This document shows, piece by piece, positions 23,746 through 34,153 of a DNA stretch of 40,414 bases (positions are counted from its first letter, which is position 1; each line of letters opens with the position of its first letter). Under the pieces are notes generated by a model. It ran no database searches. It was not told where the DNA came from and saw nothing but the letters and a program-made list of their open reading frames with translations. This DNA is from Microthrixaceae bacterium. Its GTDB lineage: Bacteria; Actinomycetota; Acidimicrobiia; Acidimicrobiales; Acidimicrobilacustridaceae. The translations under genes and the position numbers were made by a program. Location: the NCBI GenBank assembly GCA_947446975.1, contig CANFHM010000018.1:1-40414 (forward strand). The letters run 5' to 3'.

Positions 23746-24543
23746 TCGTTGGATGGGGGCGAGGTGGCACTCGCAGGAACTGGTGCTGTCGCATGGGCCG
23801 CCGCGACCCACGGGAGCGAATCGGTCCGGATAGGCCACGCCTCCCTCGACCTTTCCGGCGAACACGCATCCGCAGGCGTCGCAGGCCCATCCTGTGCGCA
23901 CGACCTCGACGAGTTCGACCCCGGGGATGCCGAATGCTGCGGCGGTGGCCGCTGGATCACGGGTCCATCGACCGGAGGTACGTCTCGTCGGCGTGTCCTC
24001 GGTCGCGACATCCGGAACGCCACCCGTAGCCGAGGGTGACTCCCCTGCGATGGTGGCCCCGACAGCCGCGAGGGCGATCAGTTCGACGAGCGCGGCGGCA
24101 TCGGCTGGCCCGGCGAACGCCCCTCGAGCGGCGGTCCCGTCGAGCTGGAGCAGCGCCCGATGCACCCCGAGCACCAGGGCACCGTGACCCGGAGGTCGGC
24201 GGGTGTGCCACAGGGTGCCCTCCCGGAGCGCGACGGCGCGCTCGCTGGCCGCCAGCATCAGCTCCTCGGGCATGACGAACACCCCGCCGAGGACGAACGT
24301 GTTGGTGACCGCCGCCGTGACCATGCGTCGCCATTGGGTGCCGATGTCGGTCCGACGGTCCGCCCGATCCCGAAGGAGTTCCTCGTCAGGTGCGAGATGA
24401 TCGATCATGAGCGCCTCGAGGATGATCCAGAGGGTCTCGACGGCGGTCTCCATGTCCTCCGAGGGCATGCCGATCTGCGCCGAGATGAACGCCTGACGCA
24501 GCACCGTCCCGCACCGCTCGAGTTCCGCCTCATCGAATCCCAT
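23734..24543 (-). CDS. uncharacterised helical protein with C-terminal cysteine cluster
   Basis: The ATG at 24543 is chosen because AGGAG lies about 6 bases upstream; an in-frame ATG at 24600 would add 19 residues. The 269-residue product has a largely helical N-terminal part (about residues 1-160), a Thr/Pro-rich linker and a cysteine-rich tail. The tail holds WACDACGC, then about 30 residues on GPC and CECH, giving six cysteines and a final His. It looks like a small zinc-ribbon or Fe-S motif of an unrecognised type. Function unknown. Its stop lies in the perfect palindrome at 23714-23745. It is divergent from the single-span membrane protein at 24647. Confidence 0.6.
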   Translation of the reverse strand: MGFDEAELERCGTVLRQAFISAQIGMPSEDMETAVETLWIILEALMIDHLAPDEELLRDRADRRTDIGTQWRRMVTAAVTNTFVLGGVFVMPEELMLAASERAVALREGTLWHTRRPPGHGALVLGVHRALLQLDGTAARGAFAGPADAAALVELIALAAVGATIAGESPSATGGVPDVATEDTPTRRTSGRWTRDPAATAAAFGIPGVELVEVVRTGWACDACGCVFAGKVEGGVAYPDRFAPVGRGGPCDSTSSCECHLAPIQRDVR

Positions 24544-24634
24544 GGTCGTCTCCTGCACCCCTGGATTCTCGCCGATCCCATCGCTCGCATGTCGGGTCAT
24601 GTCGCCCGCTGGTTCGGACCGAGGGGCGCACCGC

Positions 24635-24640
24635 TACCAT
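24635..24640 (+). promoter_or_regulatory. -10 element, leaderless type, for the gene at 24647
   Basis: TACCAT lies 6 bases before the GTG at 24647; identical in sequence and spacing to the element at 14631. Confidence 0.55.
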
Positions 24641-24646
24641 CGGATC

Positions 24647-24919
24647 GTGCCCGACTCGCCCACCTCGCAGGCCCCCGACGCAGCTCCCACCCCCACCACC
24701 AGCGCGGCGACACCGAGCACGCTCATCGGTCCGAACGGCACCGCTCCGGGCATGAGTTTCATCGAGCAGCAGGAACGACCCGTCATCGATGCCCAGACCG
24801 GACGGGCAGCGGGCGCACCCCTGGCGATCGCCGCCCTGCTGCTGCTGGTGATCTTCACCACCGTGCTGGTCCGCGCTGCTCGTTCGAAACGCCGGGCAGC
24901 GGAGACCACTGCGCCCTGA
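24647..24919 (+). CDS. small single-span membrane protein, function unknown
   Basis: I start at GTG 24647 because TACCAT is 6 bases upstream. The 90-residue product has a Pro/Thr/Ala-rich N-terminal tail (about residues 1-27), a short amphipathic part (GMSFIEQQERPVID) and one membrane helix (about residues 55-72, LAIAALLLLVIFTTVLV). A basic end (RAARSKRR) then predicts an outside-N, inside-C topology. I do not recognise a family. It converges with the Bax inhibitor-like gene with only 3 bases between stops. Codon use looks like that of its neighbours, supporting a real gene. Confidence 0.6.
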   Translation: MPDSPTSQAPDAAPTPTTSAATPSTLIGPNGTAPGMSFIEQQERPVIDAQTGRAAGAPLAIAALLLLVIFTTVLVRAARSKRRAAETTAP

Positions 24920-24922
24920 GGT

Positions 24923-25747
24923 TCAGCTCTGTCGCAGCAGCGAGAGGAGTCGCAGGATCTCGAGGTACAGCCACACGATGGTGACCGTGACTCCGAACGC
25001 CCCGTACCACTCCATGTACTTCGGGGCACCCTGCTGCGATGCCTTCTCGATGAAGTTGAAATCCAGCGCCAGGTTGAGCGCGGCGACGATCACCACCACC
25101 ACGCTGATGCCGATTCCCAGCGGCGTGGGATCGTTCCAGAAGGCGATGTCGGCACCGAAGATCGAGGCGATCCAGGTCACCATGTACATGAGCGCGATGC
25201 CTCCGGTGGCACACACCACCGTGAGCACGAACTTCGGGGTGACCTTCACGATCCGTGTGGCGTACAGCACGAACATCACGAGGAACACGCCCAGGGTCGC
25301 ACCGATCGCCTGCACGACGATGCCGTTGTAGCTCTGGTTGTAGACCGCCGAGATGGCGCCGAGCACCATGCCGTAGGCGAGGGCATAGATCGGGGCGGTG
25401 AACCGGGCGATCTTCGGCATGAACGCCGTGACCATGCCGACACCCACCCCGACCAGCATGGCGAGGATGAGCCAGGACGGGAAGGTCGTGGTGTTCCGGT
25501 AGGTCTGGTTGCCAGCGGCGTCGAGCACGTAGTTCCCGGCCTGGTCGACCACGACCTGCGTGGTCTGGACGACCTGGGTCCAGCCGAACCACCCGGCGGC
25601 CAGGATGATCGAGAACAGCACGCCTGTAGCGGTGAGCGTGCCGCCGACGGTCATGGTGCGCCCCACGATCGCCGCTGGCGCACCGGACGCATCGTGCGGC
25701 ATCTGGGTCTGGAAACGGGCGTCGGTCAGCACCGGACTCGAGGGCAT
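24923..25747 (-). CDS. Bax inhibitor-1/YccA family membrane protein
   Basis: A 274-residue protein with seven predicted membrane segments and the actinobacterial BI-1/YccA layout. The cytoplasmic N-terminus contains MTVGGTLTATG at the first helix. An extracytoplasmic loop with short Tyr/Asn-rich sequence (about residues 65-85) and the ALDFNFIEKASQQGAPKYMEWY motif near the end are family hallmarks. Some members act as pH-sensitive calcium leak channels or membrane protein quality factors; the role here is unknown. The start at 25747 is set by AAGGAAG 6 bases upstream. A possible promoter (TACACT, 25813-25818) lies 66 bases before the start. Confidence 0.88.
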   Translation of the reverse strand: MPSSPVLTDARFQTQMPHDASGAPAAIVGRTMTVGGTLTATGVLFSIILAAGWFGWTQVVQTTQVVVDQAGNYVLDAAGNQTYRNTTTFPSWLILAMLVGVGVGMVTAFMPKIARFTAPIYALAYGMVLGAISAVYNQSYNGIVVQAIGATLGVFLVMFVLYATRIVKVTPKFVLTVVCATGGIALMYMVTWIASIFGADIAFWNDPTPLGIGISVVVVIVAALNLALDFNFIEKASQQGAPKYMEWYGAFGVTVTIVWLYLEILRLLSLLRQS

Positions 25748-25783
25748 GATCTTCCTTCGGGGGATTCGGACGACTGCGGGCAT

Positions 25784-25797
25784 CGCCCGAACGGGCG
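25784..25797. terminator. short hairpin between the Rieske and BI-1 genes
   Basis: CGCCCG at 25784-25789 pairs with CGGGCG at 25792-25797 around AA. It lies in the leader of the BI-1 gene and after the Rieske gene, so it may end the Rieske transcript. Confidence 0.4.
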
Positions 25798-25812
25798 GAT
25801 CGTACGGTCGGG

Positions 25813-25818
25813 AGTGTA
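25813..25818 (-). promoter_or_regulatory. -10 candidate for the BI-1 gene
   Basis: On the minus strand TACACT, between the Rieske stop and the BI-1 start. Confidence 0.4.
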
Positions 25819-25831
25819 GGTCCCGGACGGT

Positions 25832-26236
25832 TCAGTCGGCTGTCATCGAAGAGTCGATCCGGAGCCGGATCCGCCCTTCGCGCTCCTCCACCTCGTACAC
25901 CTCGACCGGAGCCTTCTCATCGCGGCGACCGGTGACCGAGAGTTTCGATCCCCACCCTGCGGCGTCGAATCTCCAGTGATGGCTCAGACAGACCAGTTCC
26001 TCGCCGTCCACCGCGCCGGCGGCGCCCAGATCAGCCCACTGGTGGGGACACCGACGATCGCATGCGGCGAGCCGACCCTCGACGGAGCGCCACAGCAGCA
26101 GTTCCAGCGCGTCGACGGAGATGGGGAGCATCCCCCCGGGACCCACATCAGCGATTCCGGCCACGTCGCGCCACATCGTCGGGAGGCTACTCAGCAGGCC
26201 CTCGGTGTCGGAATCGGAGGGCCCACCGCCCCTCAC
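25832..26236 (-). CDS. Rieske [2Fe-2S] ferredoxin-like protein
   Basis: A 134-residue Rieske domain protein counted from GTG 26236; an ATG at 26176 would give 114 residues, closer to a stand-alone Rieske ferredoxin, and I cannot decide between them. The cluster ligands are Cys63-x-His65 (RRCPHQW) and Cys83-x2-His86 (VCLSHHWRF), with the expected 17-residue gap. The rest is beta-rich. It could serve as electron carrier for an oxygenase or act as a redox or nitrite reductase small-subunit-like protein; no partner oxygenase is adjacent. Its start region is divergent from the carbonic anhydrase, whose -10 element lies next to the GTG. Confidence 0.85.
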   Translation of the reverse strand: MRGGGPSDSDTEGLLSSLPTMWRDVAGIADVGPGGMLPISVDALELLLWRSVEGRLAACDRRCPHQWADLGAAGAVDGEELVCLSHHWRFDAAGWGSKLSVTGRRDEKAPVEVYEVEEREGRIRLRIDSSMTAD

Positions 26237-26237
26237 C

Positions 26238-26243
26238 TACGAT
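26238..26243 (+). promoter_or_regulatory. -10 element, leaderless type, for carbonic anhydrase
   Basis: TACGAT lies 8 bases before the ATG at 26252, with no ribosome binding site between. Confidence 0.5.
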
Positions 26244-26251
26244 TGCGTGCC

Positions 26252-26761
26252 ATGAGTGCGTTCAAGGACATCATCGAGGGCAGCGACGCCTACACCGCGG
26301 CCTTCTCCTACGGGTCTCTCAGCGCACTCCCGCAGTCCCGGCTGGTGATCGTCACCTGCATGGACACCAGGATCAATCCCCTGGCGATCTTCGGACTCGA
26401 CATCGGCGAGGCCCATGTGCTGCGCAACGCCGGCGCACGGATCACCCCCGACGTCATCAGGTCGCTGATCAAGTCGATCAACCAGCTCGAGGTCGAGCGC
26501 ATCGCCGTGATGCATCACACCGACTGCGGCGCCGCCAAGATCCGCCTCGATGCCCTGCGCACGGCGGTCACCGCAGCCACCGGCAACGATCCCGAGGACG
26601 TCGAGTTCCATCTCATCGATGAGCCCGGCGCTGCGCTCGCCGAGGACATCGAACTGGTGCGTTCCTGCCCGTACCTGCCGGTCGGCACCGCGGTGGCCGG
26701 TCTCGTCTACGACGTCCACACCGGTGTGGTGCGAGTGGAGCACGAGACCTTCGTCAGCTGA
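26252..26761 (+). CDS. beta-class carbonic anhydrase
   Basis: A 169-residue beta-carbonic anhydrase of the short actinobacterial type. The zinc ligands are Cys36, His89 and Cys92. The Asp38-x-Arg40 dyad of CMDTR is intact, and HHTDCG forms the second motif. VLRNAGARIT (about residues 56-65) is the conserved stretch between them. It interconverts carbon dioxide and bicarbonate in the cytoplasm, supplying carboxylases and pH balance. The gene stands alone, convergent with ftsX at 60 bases. Start 26252 is supported by the TACGAT element 8 bases upstream. Confidence 0.93.
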   Translation: MSAFKDIIEGSDAYTAAFSYGSLSALPQSRLVIVTCMDTRINPLAIFGLDIGEAHVLRNAGARITPDVIRSLIKSINQLEVERIAVMHHTDCGAAKIRLDALRTAVTAATGNDPEDVEFHLIDEPGAALAEDIELVRSCPYLPVGTAVAGLVYDVHTGVVRVEHETFVS

Positions 26762-26821
26762 CCAGCCTCGGGTGCGCCGCCGGCACAGGATCTGCGCGCC
26801 TCGCGGTGGACTATGCGAGGA

Positions 26822-27712
26822 TCAGACGTCGAGGAAGCGGGAGACCGCGATACCGGCACCGATGGCGCCGATCAGGATGCCGACCGCGCCCAGCGTGCCG
26901 AAGATGAAGAACATCTCCCCGCTGCTCACCTGGAAACCGCTCACCAGCGGGATGTCCCGGGAACTGGGCAGCCACTTCTGGAAGAAGGGTTTGAAGGCGG
27001 CGAGCGCGGCGATGGCGAGGAAGGCACCGATGAGCCCCTGCACGAGACCCTCGAGCATGAACGGCACCCGGATGAACCAGTTGGTGGCGCCGACGAGTTT
27101 CATGACCTCGATCTCGCGTCGACGGGCGAACATCGCCATGCGGATGGTGTTCAGGATGAGCAGACCGGCGGCGCCGAGCAGGAATGCGGCGATCACGAAG
27201 ATGCCCACGGTGAGACGGCTGGAGAGCTGCTGGATCAGCCGGATCGTCTTCGAGGCGAACACCACCTGACCCACCCCCGACTTGGAGGCGTAGGTCTTGC
27301 CGAGGGCCTCGACAGCATCGACCTCCTTGTTCACCGGCTCGACCCGGAACGATGGCGGAAGGGTCTCGGGCTCGATGCTGTCGACGAGCTCGGGGGAATC
27401 GGCGAACAGCAGCTTGAACTCCTCGTACGCCTCCTTCTTGTCGACGAACCGGACGCTGGCCACCTCGGGACTCTGCTCGAGGTCGTCGCGGAGCGACTGC
27501 ACCTGCTCCGGCGAGGGATCGCGCTGCATGAAGATCACGAACTCGATACCGCCCTGCCAGCGGCGGGTGGCGTTCTCGACCCCCGAGCGGAGCATGAGCG
27601 ATGCACCAACGAGCGCGAGCGACACCGCCACGGTCATCACCGACGCAAGGGTGATGGTGATGTTCCGACCGAGGTTCGACGCGGTCTCGCGGACGTAGTA
27701 CTCAGCTTTCAC
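26822..27712 (-). CDS. ftsX: cell division protein FtsX
   Basis: A 296-residue FtsX permease. Membrane helix 1 (about residues 20-42) is followed by a large extracytoplasmic domain (about residues 45-165). Three C-terminal helices carry the ARRREIEVMKLVGATNWFIR motif typical of FtsX. With FtsE it forms the type VII ABC complex that activates peptidoglycan hydrolases, such as RipC in mycobacteria, at the division site. The GTG start lies 15 bases after the ftsE stop, with a poor ribosome binding site, so coupling to ftsE is likely. Unlike many actinobacteria, no smpB gene follows; the downstream gene is the convergent carbonic anhydrase. Confidence 0.96.
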   Translation of the reverse strand: MKAEYYVRETASNLGRNITITLASVMTVAVSLALVGASLMLRSGVENATRRWQGGIEFVIFMQRDPSPEQVQSLRDDLEQSPEVASVRFVDKKEAYEEFKLLFADSPELVDSIEPETLPPSFRVEPVNKEVDAVEALGKTYASKSGVGQVVFASKTIRLIQQLSSRLTVGIFVIAAFLLGAAGLLILNTIRMAMFARRREIEVMKLVGATNWFIRVPFMLEGLVQGLIGAFLAIAALAAFKPFFQKWLPSSRDIPLVSGFQVSSGEMFFIFGTLGAVGILIGAIGAGIAVSRFLDV

Positions 27713-27727
27713 GATTGCTGCCCCTGC

Positions 27728-28405
27728 CTACTCGTAGACGCCGCGTGATTGGTCGCGCACGATGGAGCCACGATCGAGTTCGATGACCCTTCTGCGCATG
27801 GTGTCGACGATCCCTCGATCATGGGTGGCCATGACGACTGTCGTACCGGTCTTGTTGATGCGATCGAGCAGACGCATGATGCCGACCGAGGTGGCCGGAT
27901 CCAGGTTGCCGGTGGGCTCATCGGCGAGCAGGATCAGTGGCCGGTTCACGAAGGCCCGGGCCACCGACACGCGCTGCTGCTCGCCACCGGACAGTTCGTT
28001 CGGGAAGTTCGACGACTTGTGGGAGAGACCGACGAGATCGAGGATTGCCGGCACCTGCGCATCGATGACGCTGCGCGGCCGCCCGATGACCTCGAGGGCG
28101 AACGCCACATTCTCGAACACCGTCTTCGTCGGCAGCAGTTTGAAGTCCTGGAAGACGCACCCGATGTTGCGGCGCAGGAACGGCACCTTCCAGTTGGAGA
28201 GCTGACCGATGTCCTTGCCCGCCACGAAGATCCGACCTGAATCGGGGGTCTCCTCCTTGTTGAGGAGCCGGATGAAGGTCGACTTCCCGGAACCGGAGGC
28301 GCCCACGAGGAACACGAACTCACCCTTGGCGATCTCGACGTTCGCATCACGGAGCGCGACGGTCGAGGTCTTGTAGGACTTCGTGACGTTCTCGATCTTG
28401 ATCAT
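27728..28405 (-). CDS. ftsE: cell division ATP-binding protein FtsE
   Basis: A 225-residue ABC ATPase. The Walker [10 protein letters not shown] is at residues 35-43, followed by the Q-loop CVFQDFKLL, the signature LSGGEQQR and the Walker B ILLADEPT with a D-loop GNLD. The [11 protein letters not shown] start and the [12 protein letters not shown] segment are diagnostic for FtsE among ABC ATPases. It drives FtsX and links ATP use to cell-wall hydrolysis at the septum. The ATG at 28405 is the first codon of the conserved N-terminus; upstream in-frame codons encode nothing conserved. A TACCCT element at 28443-28448 may be its promoter. Confidence 0.96.
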   Translation of the reverse strand: MIKIENVTKSYKTSTVALRDANVEIAKGEFVFLVGASGSGKSTFIRLLNKEETPDSGRIFVAGKDIGQLSNWKVPFLRRNIGCVFQDFKLLPTKTVFENVAFALEVIGRPRSVIDAQVPAILDLVGLSHKSSNFPNELSGGEQQRVSVARAFVNRPLILLADEPTGNLDPATSVGIMRLLDRINKTGTTVVMATHDRGIVDTMRRRVIELDRGSIVRDQSRGVYE

Positions 28406-28442
28406 GGCGAGGGGGCTCCAGCGGGGACAGGACGCTGCGACG

Positions 28443-28448
28443 AGGGTA
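28443..28448 (-). promoter_or_regulatory. -10 candidate for ftsE-ftsX
   Basis: On the minus strand TACCCT, about 37 bases before the ftsE ATG. No clear -35 is seen. Confidence 0.35.
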
Positions 28449-28513
28449 GACGCCAGCGACGCCGGAGCGGTGCCACGCGCTCGCATCCGGATGCCTGCAG
28501 CACAGGCGGGTCG

Positions 28514-28529
28514 GGCACGGTTCTGTGCC
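28514..28529. terminator. small hairpin after the HD-domain gene
   Basis: GGCAC at 28514-28518 pairs with GTGCC at 28525-28529 around a 6-base loop, 12 bases after the stop of the HD-domain gene. It may end the long core operon before ftsE. Confidence 0.4.
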
Positions 28530-28540
28530 AGCGACGGGGA

Positions 28541-29065
28541 TCAGTCGTCGTCGGCGTCGCGCAGCGCTGCGGCGATGACCCGATCCAGCGTGCAGGCCTC
28601 GGCGGGGAGATGATGCTCGCGGGCCCAGGCCACGGTGAGGGGATCGCTCCCCCGTCGTTCGAGGATGTCGGCACCCAGCCCCGGATGGAGCCAGTACTGG
28701 CCCAGTCGCCGCACGGGACGCGGGCCCTGCACCCACCTCCGGGCCCGATCGTCGTCATGTCCGAGCGAGGAGTCCAGCACCGTGGCCAGCACCCGGCCCG
28801 GGGTCCGCAGACCGCTCACGGTCTTGCCGCTGTCATGGAGCAGCGCGGCGGCGAGCACCGGTCGGGGGCATGCGTCGCCGAGGGTCGACTGCACTCGCCT
28901 CGCCACGCCGGCGCTGTGCCGACGATCGGGACCGCTCATCGATGACCACAGGTCGAACTCGGACGGCAGCAGCACCTCGGCCACCCACTGCCGATCCCGG
29001 GCCGATGGACCGCCGGGACGGAGACTGCCGAAGAACCTCGAGATCAGATGCGACGGCGCCGCCAT
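28541..29065 (-). CDS. HD-domain protein (putative phosphohydrolase)
   Basis: A 174-residue HD-superfamily protein, counting from ATG 29065; a GTG at 29092 inside the preceding gene would add 9 residues. His50, the His77-Asp78 pair in LLHDSGKT, His127, His151-His152 and a late Asp171 reproduce the spacing of HD phosphohydrolase metal ligands. It probably hydrolyses a nucleotide or other phosphate ester; no GYP (HD-GYP) motif is present. The start lies 5 bases after the DksA-like stop, so it is the last gene of the run xerD-dksA-HD. Confidence 0.78.
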   Translation of the reverse strand: MAAPSHLISRFFGSLRPGGPSARDRQWVAEVLLPSEFDLWSSMSGPDRRHSAGVARRVQSTLGDACPRPVLAAALLHDSGKTVSGLRTPGRVLATVLDSSLGHDDDRARRWVQGPRPVRRLGQYWLHPGLGADILERRGSDPLTVAWAREHHLPAEACTLDRVIAAALRDADDD

Positions 29066-29070
29066 CGGGA

Positions 29071-29295
29071 TCAGCCGCGATGCTGCTCGCACAGACGGGT
29101 CTGCGGGCGCTCGGCGAGCTGATCATCGGCGAGCACCGATCCACAGACCTCGCAGGTCCCGTAGGTTCCGTCGTCGAGTCGGGCGAGCGCCCGCTCCACA
29201 TCATCGAGTTCGGCCCTGAGTGCATCGGCCTCGAGCCGCTCATCGGGCGACGGGTCGACGTCAGGTTGCACGATGACGGGTTCGGTGTCGCTCAT
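29071..29295 (-). CDS. DksA/TraR-type zinc-finger protein (short)
   Basis: A 74-residue protein, far shorter than DksA (about 150) and near TraR in size. The acidic N-terminal helix contains the DxxxA-like tip region (DDVERALARLDDGTYG). The C-terminal zinc finger is Cys48-x2-Cys51 with Cys69-x2-His72, so the last cysteine of the usual C4 set is replaced by His. TraR/DksA proteins bind the secondary channel of RNA polymerase and modulate initiation; such action here is inference. The gene lies 9 bases after the xerD stop and overlaps nothing. Confidence 0.87.
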   Translation of the reverse strand: MSDTEPVIVQPDVDPSPDERLEADALRAELDDVERALARLDDGTYGTCEVCGSVLADDQLAERPQTRLCEQHRG

Positions 29296-29304
29296 GGGCC
29301 GAGG

Positions 29305-30241
29305 CTAGTTGCGGGCGGCGTGCGCCCGCGGATGCGCGGCCTCGTACGCGGCGAAGAGACGCTCGGTCGAGACCATCGTGTACACCTGCGTCGTCGTGAT
29401 CGAGGCGTGTCCGAGCAGTTCCTGCACCGCACGGATATCGGCACCGTGGTCGAGCATGTGGGTGGCACAGCAGTGCCGCAGCACATGGGGGGTGAGCCGT
29501 CCGTCCAACCCGACGAGGCTGCCGTACTGGCGCACGATGCCCCATGCCCCCTGTCGCCCGAGACGGCCACCGCGACGGTTGAGGAACACGGCATCGGCGT
29601 CATCTCGGCGGGACCACTGTTCCGGTTCGAACACACCTCTCCCCTCGGGGCAGAGCCACGCCGCCAGCGCCCCCCGCGCCCAACGCCCGAGTGGCACGAC
29701 CCGTTCCTTCGACCCCTTGCCGAACAGCCGCAGCATCGACCCGTCGAGATCCACATCACCGAGTCGAAGTGCGCACACCTCCGAGATCCGAGCGCCCGTC
29801 CCGTACAGCACCTCGAGCACGGCTCGGTCCCGTCGATGCACGGGATCATCACCGACGACCGCATCGAGGAGCCCCTGCACCTCACTCTCGGAGAGCGCCT
29901 TCGGAAGACCGGAGGGAACCCTCGGGGTCTCGACGCCGACCGACGGATCCGACTCGCTCAGACCCTCCTGTGACCGGAACCGGAACAATGAGCGGACCGC
30001 AACAAGTGACCGCTTCACCGAGGACGGCGCCAGACCGCGGGAGCGCAGCACCCCCACATAGGCGTCGAGATCCGCGCCGGTGACATCGTCGAGGGTCCTG
30101 CCCTGCGATCCCAACCAGTCCCAGAATCCGCGGAGATCGCGGCGATAGGCCGCCAGGGTGTTCGCCGAGCGCCCGCGCTCGACAGCGAGCCAGAGCAGGA
30201 AATCCTCGATGTCGAGCGGGAACGGCCCGGAGTCGGACTCC

Positions 30242-30258
<17 letters not shown>
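29305..30258 (-). CDS. xerD: tyrosine recombinase XerD
   Basis: A 317-residue XerC/D-family recombinase. The N-terminal core-binding SAM-like domain covers about residues 15-100 and the catalytic domain about 115-300. The catalytic set is complete: Arg157 (GTGARISE), Lys181 (GKGSKER), His258-x2-Arg261 (HVLRH), His284 (LGHASITTT) and the nucleophile Tyr293. Spacing matches E. coli XerD. With a XerC partner it resolves chromosome dimers at dif. Its GTG start overlaps the end of the NUDIX gene by 17 bases. The position after pyrG-NUDIX matches the arrangement in Mycobacterium tuberculosis (Rv1699-Rv1701), which supports xerD over xerC. Confidence 0.92.
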
Positions 30259-32550
<2,292 letters not shown>

Positions 32551-34125
32551 TCAGCGCCGGGCCATGGCGAGCAGTTCGCTGGCGTGCTGCTGGGCCGCAT
32601 CGGACCCGGGCGTGCCCGACAGCATGCGGGCGAGCTCGGTGACCCGTGCAGCCCCGTCCACATGGTCCACCACCGTGGCGGTGCTGTCGCCCTCCACCAC
32701 CTTGTCGACGACGATCTGCGAATCGGCCCAGGCCGCCACCTGTGCCAGATGGGTGACGACGAAGACCTGGCGCTGTGCGGCCACCGAGGCGAGCGCCCTG
32801 CCGACCGCGAGCGCCGCCGCGCCACCGATCCCGGCATCCACCTCGTCGAAGATCAGCACCGGGGGTCCGTCGCTCAGCACGAGCCGGAGCCCGAGCATGG
32901 CGCGGGCGAGCTCTCCACCGGAGGCCACCTTGGCGAGCGGCTGGAGCGGCATCCCCGGGTTGGCAGCGAACAGGAATCGGACCTCCGAACCAGCGACGCC
33001 GTCGACCTCGATGCTCACCCGGGCGTTGGGCAGCGCCAGGTCGGGCAGCTGCGCCTCGACCAGTGCGGCGAGCTGCGGAGCGGCCCGGCGTCGAGCCGCC
33101 CCGACGGTTCGTTCGCATTCGGCGAGCGCAGCCAGCGCCGCAGCGTGCTCTGCGTCGAGCGCGCCCGCCCGCTCCTCGTGTCCCTCGAGATCAGCGAGCC
33201 GCTCTGCAGCCTCGGCATGCCACTGCATGACCTCCTCGAGGGTGTCGCCATACTTGCGTCGGATCTCCTGCAGGAGCCGACGACGCTCGCCGATCTCGGC
33301 GAGCCGTGCCGGATCGGCCTCGATCGACTCCGCCCCGCGACGGAGGTCGGAGAGGACGTCGTCGAGTTCGGCACGCATCGCCCGCAGTCGACCGGATTGC
33401 TGCTCGAACGGTGCACGATCGCCGAGCGCAGCGACCGCAGCGACGACCTGGTCGATGGCGCCGCCCTCCTCGGCGAGGACGAACATCGCATGCTCAGCCG
33501 CCTCCCGATGGCCGGTGGCATCTGCCAGGACCTCCGACTCGGCCCGCAGGAGATCATCCTCCGATGGCGAGAGGACCGCCGCCTGATCGAGTTCGGTCAC
33601 CTGGAACCTGAGGAGGTCGAGCTCCCTCGCCCGCTCCCGGGCATCACCGCCCAGCTGTGCCCGGCGGGCCTCGACCTCGGCGAGGGCGCGCCGGGCGGCA
33701 CGCAGCGGTGCCACGTCGACTCCACCGAACTGATCGAGGGCCTGCCGCTGGACCGAGGGCGAGAGGAGTGACTGATGATCGTGCTGCCCATGGATGTCGA
33801 CGAGTCCGGCGCCGATCTCCGCCAGTTCGTTGAGCGTGGCCAGACGACCATCGATGTAGGCCCGCGATCGCCCCGAACAGGGGATGACCCGACGCAGGAT
33901 GTGCTCGGTTCCATCGCGCTCGAACCGGGCCTCGACCACAGCTTCCGTCGCACCCGGCCGCACCATGGAAGTCTCGGAACGGCCTCCCATCAGCAGGGAG
34001 ATCGCGGTGATGACGAGGGTCTTGCCGGCACCGGTCTCGCCGGTGACCGCGGTCATCCCGGCACCGACGGCGAGCCGGAGCTCAGCGATGACACCGAGAT
34101 CGCGGACCTGCAGTTCCGTCAGCAT
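32551..34125 (-). CDS. recN: DNA repair protein RecN
   Basis: A 524-residue SMC-like repair ATPase. The Walker A is GETGAGKT at residues 29-36, with DIHGQHDHQSLL soon after. A coiled-coil middle (about residues 150-360) with many Glu/Arg heptads follows. The C-terminal signature is VASGGELARAM and the Walker B is VLIFDEVDAGIGG. RecN acts in double-strand break repair, tethering DNA ends. GGAGGAG lies before the ATG. It follows nadK by 28 bases, as in other actinobacteria. A membrane protein pair that follows recN in M. tuberculosis (Rv1697-Rv1698) is absent here. Confidence 0.96.
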   Translation of the reverse strand: MLTELQVRDLGVIAELRLAVGAGMTAVTGETGAGKTLVITAISLLMGGRSETSMVRPGATEAVVEARFERDGTEHILRRVIPCSGRSRAYIDGRLATLNELAEIGAGLVDIHGQHDHQSLLSPSVQRQALDQFGGVDVAPLRAARRALAEVEARRAQLGGDARERARELDLLRFQVTELDQAAVLSPSEDDLLRAESEVLADATGHREAAEHAMFVLAEEGGAIDQVVAAVAALGDRAPFEQQSGRLRAMRAELDDVLSDLRRGAESIEADPARLAEIGERRRLLQEIRRKYGDTLEEVMQWHAEAAERLADLEGHEERAGALDAEHAAALAALAECERTVGAARRRAAPQLAALVEAQLPDLALPNARVSIEVDGVAGSEVRFLFAANPGMPLQPLAKVASGGELARAMLGLRLVLSDGPPVLIFDEVDAGIGGAAALAVGRALASVAAQRQVFVVTHLAQVAAWADSQIVVDKVVEGDSTATVVDHVDGAARVTELARMLSGTPGSDAAQQHASELLAMARR

Positions 34126-34153
34126 CGTCGGCGGGCTCCTCCCATCAGCATCC

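Noticed and set aside
25832-26236. The Rieske protein as redox partner of the P450 at 19573
   Set aside because: The genes are more than 5 kb apart in different units, and P450 partners are usually [3Fe-4S], [4Fe-4S] or plant-type ferredoxins rather than Rieske proteins.
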